Shown: positions 58,232 to 64,000 of the stretch, piece by piece
Layout: each line of letters opens with the position of its first letter
How positions within the stretch are numbered: the stretch's first letter is position 1
Source of the DNA: Candidatus Moranbacteria bacterium RIFCSPHIGHO2_01_FULL_55_24
GTDB lineage: Bacteria > Patescibacteria > Paceibacteria > Moranbacterales > UBA1568
Reading direction: 5' to 3'
Length of the DNA stretch: 64,000 nt
Assembly: GCA_001786575.1 (NCBI GenBank)
Contig: MFRW01000009.1
Location: 1 to 64,000 of the forward strand
Notes under the pieces: model-generated
The model's database searches: none
The model's input: the letters and a program-made list of their open reading frames with translations, nothing else
What the model was told of the DNA's origin: nothing
Position numbers and translations under genes: made by a program

Positions 58232-58260
58232 ACTCTAGCAGATTTTCGGGGCAGAGACAA
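58232..58260 (-). promoter_or_regulatory. Promoter of the coiled-coil gene and alaS
   Basis: TTGTCT (58260-58255), 17-base spacer, TAGAGT (58237-58232) with a TG extension, on the minus strand. Confidence 0.7.
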
Positions 58261-58263
58261 GCC

Positions 58264-60243
58264 TTATTCGGCCGCTCCCGAGGTCTCTGAAGGGCTGGAA
58301 ACGATCGTAATCGTCACGCGGCTTTCTGAAGCGGGGATGCTCGATCCGAACCAATCCGGCTTGAAGAGGAGCTCGATCTTGCTTACTCCGGGATAGCTTT
58401 CCAGAACCTGTTGGATTCCGGCAGTATCCTTTCCGAGAAGTTCGTGTTTGAGCTTGTCCTGGTCTATAGCGGCTTGGAGAGCGGTTTCCGCATGGACTTT
58501 CATGCGGACTTCCCGAGCGTCGTAGTTCGGCGCGATTTCGCCGAAGTCGATCCGGGTATCACCCGCCTTGAAAGTGACGCCGTTCACTTCGGTATTCAAT
58601 GACTGCAGCACCTGTTTTTTGATAATATCTTCGGAAACAGCGAATGCCCGGGCTTTATAGCTCCGCGTGTATTCGAAGGTAGTCGCCACAGTTCCGGTTT
58701 TCGGCAGGTTGGCCGTTTCGAGAGGGGTGATTTCCAGGCTTTCGGAAAGCAGTTTCTCGTCTCCAGCCAGACGTGAGTTCACTTCTGCCAGAAAGGTTTC
58801 CTTCGCTTTCTCTTTGGCGTTATTCTCGGCTTTCTCGAGGTCGGCCTTGGTGATCGTGGCGATGTCGGAACCGGTATTCCCTCCCCCAGTCATGTTCTTC
58901 ACGGATTTTCCGGAGAATTTCTCGTACTTCGGGCTGCCCTTGAAGCCGGGGATGGTGAACGTGGTCGGTGCGACATTGTATTCTTCCCCGGTCTGGTCAG
59001 CCATCACTTGAGCCTCGATCGCTCCCGGCTCGCTGGTCATTCCCGGTACGGTGATGCTTTCCGTCAAACGGAAGATTTTTCCGTCTGGTGTCTCGAAGCG
59101 AGTCGTGGCTACAAGCGATTGTGGATCTTTGCTGAATTCGTTATAGATGACGATGCTGCCGCGAGCTTTCTGACTCGAAGAGGCCGAGCTTCCGGTGGCA
59201 GTCTCGGTGACCGTGATCGGAATCTCCTTCTCTTCCAAGCGCACCGGAATCTTGTCGGAAGCGCCTTGCTCCGCCCCTACCATCCCTACGAGGTTCAAGT
59301 CGCTCTTCTCTGCGGTTTCAAACGGCGTGATACGGACCTCTACCTTGGGGAAGAAGAGGAAAGCGGCCACACCTATAACACAGAGAAGCGAAAGGCCTCC
59401 GAGGACGAAGAGAACGCCCTTGGCCTTGGCGTGGTGCACTTGCGGGGAGCGCGGTTTTTGAGAACTCGGCTTGGGAGCGGGAGCACTCGCCGGTTCTCGT
59501 CTGACTGGAGCGGATGCGGGAGATGGTATGCCTTGCTCCTGCCCGAAGAAACGCTTGAGAGCATCTTGGCGCTCGCCGGAATAGCTCCCTGTGCCAAAGT
59601 TCGGTTCGGGACGGGCTGAAGGAAGCGGAGCGGCAGTCGGCTTTTCCCCTAGGTTCGGTCTCTGGGCGAGATTCTCTCGCGGTGTTTCGTGGATGGCTTG
59701 CGCTTCTTGGTGGCGCAAAGAGTTGAGGCTGGGCGGACGTTCCGGAGCCGCATTCCGCACGCGGAGCGTCTGCATATCCTGAAGCGGCGCGCTTGGCGGA
59801 GCGGATTCCTCATGGGGCTGCCCCACTATGCCCATGCTCCCGCCGAAAAAGTCCGAGCTTCCGATGTTTTCGGAACGCGGGAGCGATTGTGACATTTCAG
59901 GAGAGGCTGGCGCGGCTTCACCTTTCGGAGGGGTATTGGGAACCCGAGCGGGTACCGGAATCTCTACGTGGTTCGCTTTCTGCGAGAAGTCGTCGGAGTA
60001 TGTTTCTGTCTCGACGCCAGCCTTTTCGGCGAGCATTCTCCCGGTCTCGTCCTGGGTCACGACGATAATCTTCTTTCCGAGCTTCTGCGCTTCGCGCTGG
60101 AAGAGACGCAGGTTGACGATGCTTTGTAGGACGAGGGCACGTTTCGGGAAAACGAAGATATTCTCTCCCTCGGAAGATTTCCGTAGGCGTCCGATGACGG
60201 AAATGATCTCTTCATCGCTCTCTATGTAAAATGTCTGTGACAT
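58264..60243 (-). CDS. Membrane-anchored baseplate-J-like protein
   Basis: 659 residues in three parts: a soluble N-terminal domain (1-85, EEIISVIGRLRKS and KKIIVVTQDETGRMLAEKAG), a proline- and alanine-rich disordered linker (about 95-270), one membrane helix (276-298), and an outer part of about 360 residues. The outer part has IVIYNEFSKDPQSLVATTRFETPDG and IEAQVMADQTGEEYNVAPTTF, resembling the baseplate J-like domain often annotated in Parcubacteria. It lies 14 bases after the FtsA-like gene, so it may be a surface or division component tied to that ATPase. Confidence 0.75.
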   Translation of the reverse strand: MSQTFYIESDEEIISVIGRLRKSSEGENIFVFPKRALVLQSIVNLRLFQREAQKLGKKIIVVTQDETGRMLAEKAGVETETYSDDFSQKANHVEIPVPARVPNTPPKGEAAPASPEMSQSLPRSENIGSSDFFGGSMGIVGQPHEESAPPSAPLQDMQTLRVRNAAPERPPSLNSLRHQEAQAIHETPRENLAQRPNLGEKPTAAPLPSARPEPNFGTGSYSGERQDALKRFFGQEQGIPSPASAPVRREPASAPAPKPSSQKPRSPQVHHAKAKGVLFVLGGLSLLCVIGVAAFLFFPKVEVRITPFETAEKSDLNLVGMVGAEQGASDKIPVRLEEKEIPITVTETATGSSASSSQKARGSIVIYNEFSKDPQSLVATTRFETPDGKIFRLTESITVPGMTSEPGAIEAQVMADQTGEEYNVAPTTFTIPGFKGSPKYEKFSGKSVKNMTGGGNTGSDIATITKADLEKAENNAKEKAKETFLAEVNSRLAGDEKLLSESLEITPLETANLPKTGTVATTFEYTRSYKARAFAVSEDIIKKQVLQSLNTEVNGVTFKAGDTRIDFGEIAPNYDAREVRMKVHAETALQAAIDQDKLKHELLGKDTAGIQQVLESYPGVSKIELLFKPDWFGSSIPASESRVTITIVSSPSETSGAAE

Positions 60244-60257
60244 ATCCAGGTGTAATT

Positions 60258-61526
60258 TTAATTTTTTTCAAGCGATTGCATGCTGCGGCGCAAGATATGG
60301 GAAAGCATCTTCTCTTCTTCGATATGGTCGAGGAGGGCGAGATTCGCGAGTCCGATCGGGGTGATGTCCTGTGGATTGCCGAGGCGGCCGGTAGTATCGG
60401 TGATGCGGACGATATCTTTCGGTTGGAGATAGCTCACTTGAGGCGCTTTGGAGAAGGGCAATGATTGGGCCCATTCGGAAGCGCCGAGCGCCTGTTTGAT
60501 GCCCGGGAGCCCTGATCCTCCTCCGCAAAGGAAAATGCGCGATGGCAGAAGGTCGGTCTCTGCGAATTCCAGAAGCGAGAGTTCGACTCCGCCGATCCAG
60601 ACGCGGCAGTCGTCGGCAAAAAGCGCCGCGATGCGGCTGGCATCGGCTCCGGGGAGTTTGCCGAGAGAGTAGTCGATCTTCATGCGCTCGGCCGTATCGA
60701 AAGGGATCTGGAATTCCTGGGCGAGACGCTTGGTGAAGGCACGGCCGCCCAAAGCGAACATTTTCGTTCCCTCGAGTCCGCCGTTCCGCACGACTGCGAT
60801 GTCGGTCGTTCCCCCGCCGACATCTATGAAGATAGCGCTGAAGTCGAGCATATCTTCCACTTCGATGGAGCGGGCGACTGCGTATGGTTCTGCAGCGATG
60901 GAAAGGAGATCCAAGTCGAGTTCATCGGCGATCGTCTGGAGGGCGCCTAAGTGGATCATCGGCGCATAGGCGTTGAAGACGCTCATCGAGACGTCTTTCC
61001 CCTGGAAGTTGACCGGGTTCATGACATGATAGCCGTCGATCCGCACGTCGACTATGGCGGCGTTGATGAGCTTCACCTCGATATCGTTCTGGCCGGTCTC
61101 CCAGGCGAGCTGCTTCTTGATGCGTTCGTAGGCCTTCTCCTGGACTTTCTGGATGATCATCTTGAGTTCCGGGATAGCGATGCGGATTTCCGGATTGACG
61201 CGCTCGTAGTGGACGGTCGTGGTCGTCCCCTTGACCAGCTCGCCGGCGATGCCGATGATGCTCTTCTCGACGCGCTTTACCTTGGCCTCTTCTTTGGCGA
61301 GCGAGATGGCCTCACGCGAGGATTCGATCACGCCGCTGATATCGGAGACTGCTCCGCTCTGCATATTGCCGGCTTTCTGCGGAGCCCGGCCGACCCCGAT
61401 CACCGTCCCGTGCTTCTGGTCGTTTTCGACGCGAAAAATAAGCGCTTTGACGACTTCGGTACCGATGTCGAGCGCCAGGATGAGGTCAGTCTCCTGTTTC
61501 CATGAAAATCCTGAAAAAAGTCCCAT
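60258..61526 (-). CDS. FtsA/PilM-type actin-like ATPase
   Basis: 422 residues. Actin-fold motifs are ILALDIGTEVVKALIF (phosphate 1, 13-28), IFIDVGGGTTDIAVV (phosphate 2) and FLCGGGSGLPGI (adenosine). The SHS2-type insertion expected in FtsA and PilM lies at about 90-170. No amphipathic C-terminal membrane helix is obvious, although the end (SHILRRSMQSLEKN) is basic. FtsA tethers FtsZ; PilM does the same for pilus machines. The adjacent baseplate-J-like protein and absence of ftsZ or pil genes leave the choice open. Confidence 0.85.
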   Translation of the reverse strand: MGLFSGFSWKQETDLILALDIGTEVVKALIFRVENDQKHGTVIGVGRAPQKAGNMQSGAVSDISGVIESSREAISLAKEEAKVKRVEKSIIGIAGELVKGTTTTVHYERVNPEIRIAIPELKMIIQKVQEKAYERIKKQLAWETGQNDIEVKLINAAIVDVRIDGYHVMNPVNFQGKDVSMSVFNAYAPMIHLGALQTIADELDLDLLSIAAEPYAVARSIEVEDMLDFSAIFIDVGGGTTDIAVVRNGGLEGTKMFALGGRAFTKRLAQEFQIPFDTAERMKIDYSLGKLPGADASRIAALFADDCRVWIGGVELSLLEFAETDLLPSRIFLCGGGSGLPGIKQALGASEWAQSLPFSKAPQVSYLQPKDIVRITDTTGRLGNPQDITPIGLANLALLDHIEEEKMLSHILRRSMQSLEKN

Positions 61527-61535
61527 ACGGGTTTT

Positions 61536-61544
61536 ATTATACCA
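61536..61544 (-). promoter_or_regulatory. Extended -10 promoter of the FtsA-like gene
   Basis: TGG-TATAAT on the minus strand (61544-61536), 9 bases before the ATG, giving a leader of about 3 bases. Confidence 0.6.
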
Positions 61545-61572
61545 CCGTTTGCCGCTTCAATCGATGCGCGAA

Positions 61573-62604
61573 TCAGGAAATTTTCTGCGGTATGCATTTC
61601 TCTATGGCGCGCTCCATAGCTTGCTTCGAAAGCAGCCCTTTCGTCGCGCTGAAAGCGCTGATGACGCTCTGGCTGTTGGCCATGCCATAGCGGAGCGCCG
61701 TATCCAAAGTTTTCCCGGCAAGAAGCGCCCCGAAAAATCCGGAGGAAAAAGCGTCTCCGGCCCCGGTAGCATCTACTACCGGTTCGCTTCGTTTCGGGAC
61801 TGCGCACTGCCAGATCTGCTTGCCGTCAGAAGCCCAAGCACCGCGCCGGCCATCGGTCAGGCAGAGCGTCGGGACACCGGCGGCATGGAGTTTCCGGATG
61901 AGGATGGTCTCATCTTCGAGGCTCTCTCCGGCCTCATGAGGATGGCTCGGAAGCAGAAGCTCGATAGCCTCATCTTTGTTCAGCATGAGGACTGAAACTT
62001 CCTTCAAAAGCGAGAGGACGAAGGCTCCGTCGCTCTTGATATTGTGCTGGCCGGGATTTAGGGCGAGTCGGAAGCCGTAGCGCTTCTTGGCTTCGAGGAT
62101 ATGATGGACATTCCCCTTCCAGTCGCCGTTTAGGGAGCTGACAAAGACCCACTCGGCTCGAGCCAAGTCTTCTTCGCGGACCTGGAGCTTCTCGTTGGCA
62201 TCGCGGTTATGGAAAATAGTGCGGTCGCCCCTTCCGGTGAGGACGATGATGGCGGAAAGATCCGTACTCGTATCGGAAAGCGTTTTGAGGAAGCGTGTGC
62301 TGACGCCTTCGCTTGAGAGGATTTTCCTGGCCCAAGAACCGATCTCGTCATCTCCCACGCAGCTATAGCAGGCGGCGCGGTGTCCGAGACGCGAGAGGCC
62401 TACGGAGACATTGGCGGCCACTCCGCCGATCCCTTCAGAGCGGTCCGGGATGCTGATCTTCCCGCCGATTTCGAAAGCCACCTTTTCCTTGGAGGTGATG
62501 TCTTCGGGGGTGTGTACGATCACGCCTTCGTCAGTCGGAAGGAAAATATCCTTGGAAATCGAACCGATACAGATGATCGGGCTCGCGAAGAAATTGCGGA
62601 ACAT
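61573..62604 (-). CDS. PfkB-family carbohydrate kinase
   Basis: 343 residues. The N-terminal ICIGSISKDIFL, GGVAANVSVGLSRLG near 60 and the C-terminal DATGAGDAFSSGF (278-290) with catalytic Asp284 define the ribokinase/PfkB family. A stretch after residue 25 (PTDEGVIVHTPEDITSKEKV) extends the lid. The sugar is unknown; ribose, fructose-phosphate or adenosine are possible. Its place 9 bases after eno hints at a glycolytic sugar phosphate. Confidence 0.9.
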   Translation of the reverse strand: MFRNFFASPIICIGSISKDIFLPTDEGVIVHTPEDITSKEKVAFEIGGKISIPDRSEGIGGVAANVSVGLSRLGHRAACYSCVGDDEIGSWARKILSSEGVSTRFLKTLSDTSTDLSAIIVLTGRGDRTIFHNRDANEKLQVREEDLARAEWVFVSSLNGDWKGNVHHILEAKKRYGFRLALNPGQHNIKSDGAFVLSLLKEVSVLMLNKDEAIELLLPSHPHEAGESLEDETILIRKLHAAGVPTLCLTDGRRGAWASDGKQIWQCAVPKRSEPVVDATGAGDAFSSGFFGALLAGKTLDTALRYGMANSQSVISAFSATKGLLSKQAMERAIEKCIPQKIS

Positions 62605-62613
62605 GCTTTTGTT

Positions 62614-63897
62614 TTAATGTGTTTCTTGCCAGATTTTGAGCAAGCGATTGTACTTGGCGATGCGCTCGCCGCGCGACAGCGATCCGGTCTTGATGAATTC
62701 GGCACCTGTTCCGACAGCGAGATCGGCGATGAAGTCGTCGACGGTTTCCCCGGAACGGTGCGATATGACTGTGCGCATCCCTTCTTTCTGTGCCAGGTGG
62801 ATGCAGTCGAGGGTCTCGGTGAGGGTTCCGATCTGATTCGGCTTGATGAGCACGGCATTGCAGGCCCCTGTCTCGATGGCTTTCTTCAAGCGTGTGACAT
62901 TCGTTACCAGGAGGTCGTCACCGATAAGCATAAGCGGAGCGCTCCAAGCGACCGGCACCTTCTCGAGTTTTTCGCGCATGGTGTTCCAGCCGCTCCAGTC
63001 TTCTTCCTGGAGTCCGTCTTCGATGGAAACGACATTGTAGAGGCTGATCCATTCCCGATAGACGTTGATCAGGCTTTCACGCGACAGCGAGACATTCTCC
63101 GGCTTCAGAGCGTACTGATCCTGATCCTTATCATAGAAAGAATTCGCGGCGACATCGAGGCCGATGAACACCTGCTTCCCGGGATGGTAGCCCGCTTCGG
63201 TGATCGCCTGGTTCAGGAGTTCCAATGCCCGCTTGTGGCTCTCCAGATGCGGTGCGAAACCGCCTTCGTCCCCTACTCCGATAGAAAGGTTCTCTTGGAT
63301 GAGGAGATTCTTCAAAGTATGGAAGATCTCGCTTCCGGCACGAAGCTGTTCCGGATAGCCGACGATCCCGCTCGGGATGATCTTGAATTCCTGGGCTGAC
63401 AATCCGGAGTCGCTGTGCTTGCCGCCATTCAGCACATTGAACATCGGCACGGGATAAGAAACGTCCTTCTTCCGGCTCTTTCCGAAGAGTTTCTCGATGT
63501 GCTGGTAGAGTGGCAACCCCTGGCTCATGGCTGCCGCTCTGGCGGCCGCGAGCGAGACGCCGAGGATAGCATTCGCGCCTAAGCGCGCCTTGTTCTCCGT
63601 CCCATCGAGCGCGATAAGCGCCCGGTCGAGCGCCTCTTGGTCGCTCGGGTCGTGGCCGAGGAGAGCTGCTTCGATTTCGCTGGAAACGTGACTGACGGCC
63701 TGGCTCACGCCGAGGCCATGGTATTCGCTCGGTACGTTGTCGCGCAATTCTACGGCTTCGAAGGTACCGGTAGAGGCTCCGGACGGAACGCCAGCGGTCG
63801 CTTGTGTGCCGTCGTCGAGGATTACAGTGGCTTCAAGGGTAGGATTGCCTCTGGAGTCGAGGATTTGCCGGGCTGAAATGCGGGTGATTTTTGCCAT
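62614..63897 (-). CDS. eno: Enolase
   Basis: 427 residues, normal length. The family start ITRISARQILDSRGNPTLEA, the SGASTG loop, metal ligands in FIGLDVAANSF and in SIEDGL, and the signature LIKPNQIGTLTET with SHRSGETVDDFIADLAVG are intact. It converts 2-phosphoglycerate to phosphoenolpyruvate. Upstream lies the end of a probable pgk gene, so this is a glycolysis cluster. Confidence 0.98.
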   Translation of the reverse strand: MAKITRISARQILDSRGNPTLEATVILDDGTQATAGVPSGASTGTFEAVELRDNVPSEYHGLGVSQAVSHVSSEIEAALLGHDPSDQEALDRALIALDGTENKARLGANAILGVSLAAARAAAMSQGLPLYQHIEKLFGKSRKKDVSYPVPMFNVLNGGKHSDSGLSAQEFKIIPSGIVGYPEQLRAGSEIFHTLKNLLIQENLSIGVGDEGGFAPHLESHKRALELLNQAITEAGYHPGKQVFIGLDVAANSFYDKDQDQYALKPENVSLSRESLINVYREWISLYNVVSIEDGLQEEDWSGWNTMREKLEKVPVAWSAPLMLIGDDLLVTNVTRLKKAIETGACNAVLIKPNQIGTLTETLDCIHLAQKEGMRTVISHRSGETVDDFIADLAVGTGAEFIKTGSLSRGERIAKYNRLLKIWQETH

Positions 63898-63939
63898 ACG
63901 ATCAGTAAAGGATTGGGCGGTTATGTTTCTTCTAGTGTA

Positions 63940-64000
63940 TCACGAGGTTTTGAGCGCCTCCAGGCCGGGAAGCGAGGCACCGCTCAAGTAGTCGAGCATC
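63940..64000 (-). CDS. pgk: Probable phosphoglycerate kinase, C-terminal end only
   Basis: The frame ending in TGA at 63942-63940 reads MLDYLSGASLPGLEALKTS in its last 19 codons. This matches the C-terminus of Pgk (GGGA-x-L-x-x-L-x-G-x-x-LPG-x-x-AL). Only the tail is in the window, so the call rests on that motif and on eno next door. It ends 42 bases before eno. Confidence 0.6.
   Translation of the reverse strand, partial: MLDYLSGASLPGLEALKTS

Overview
The window reads as a contig from a Patescibacteria (Candidate Phyla Radiation) bacterium, most likely of the Parcubacteria group. That placement is an inference from gene content: an alanyl-tRNA synthetase of only 626 residues, a short HrcA, a PriA without helicase motifs, an FtsA-like protein next to a baseplate-J-like surface protein, tRNA genes without encoded CCA, and dense short operons. 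UGA is a stop codon here: many genes end in TGA, and prfB (release factor 2) is present with its own programmed frameshift at an in-frame TGA. Base composition looks like mid-50s percent GC by eye, except for an AT-rich island at about 45.83-46.70 kb.

Layout. 1-5.1 kb: a minus-strand envelope-glycan operon (nucleotide-sugar dehydrogenase, two tiny membrane proteins, GT2, GT4, a partial multi-spanning protein). 5.3-9.5 kb: Gfo/Idh oxidoreductase, DUF218 protein, EamA transporter, an orphan, an HD hydrolase. 9.6-17.2 kb: a second glycan block (GT4, O-antigen-ligase-like protein, GT4, LCP ligase, GT2), then an S41 protease and GroES. 17.3-21.5 kb (minus): priA-def-fmt followed by a double rhodanese. 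21.6-25.7 kb: thpR, WecG/TagA-type transferase, gltX, M23 hydrolase. 25.9-36.3 kb: an accessory stretch of small genes, a diguanylate cyclase, a PD-(D/E)XK Fe-S nuclease, an alkyltransferase-like protein, a PEBP protein and tRNA-Gln. 36.3-40.8 kb: ftsX, ftsE, prfB, tRNA-Thr and a DsbA-like protein. 40.9-46.7 kb: mostly small unrecognised genes, including the AT-rich island. 46.7-49.9 kb: hrcA-grpE-dnaK behind a CIRCE operator. 50-51.1 kb: tiny genes and yidD. 51.2-55.6 kb: corA-like, cysS, dnaB, recR. 55.7-63.9 kb (minus): rplU, alaS, a coiled-coil protein, a baseplate-J-like protein, an FtsA-like protein, a PfkB kinase, enolase and the 3' end of a probable pgk.

How the parts fit. The two glycan blocks plus the WecG-type transferase, the LCP protein, FtsEX, the M23 hydrolase and the S41 protease form a cell-surface and division set. 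Information-processing genes (gltX, cysS, alaS, prfB, fmt, def, dnaB, recR, rplU) are scattered between them. Promoters are easy to read: many are close to TTGACA-17-TATAAT. A second group uses a TGn-extended -10 that sits only 6-10 bases before the start codon, which suggests leaderless or nearly leaderless mRNAs.

Most interesting items: the helicase-dead PriA, the cysteine-less double rhodanese, the PFHR alkyltransferase-like protein, the CorA-like protein lacking GMN, the AT-rich DUF6941 / 35-residue ORF / membrane protein / DUF3467 gene set, a candidate small RNA at 35.4 kb sharing a promoter motif with 34.07 kb, and the leaderless promoter class. No CRISPR array, insertion sequence, prophage or rRNA was seen.
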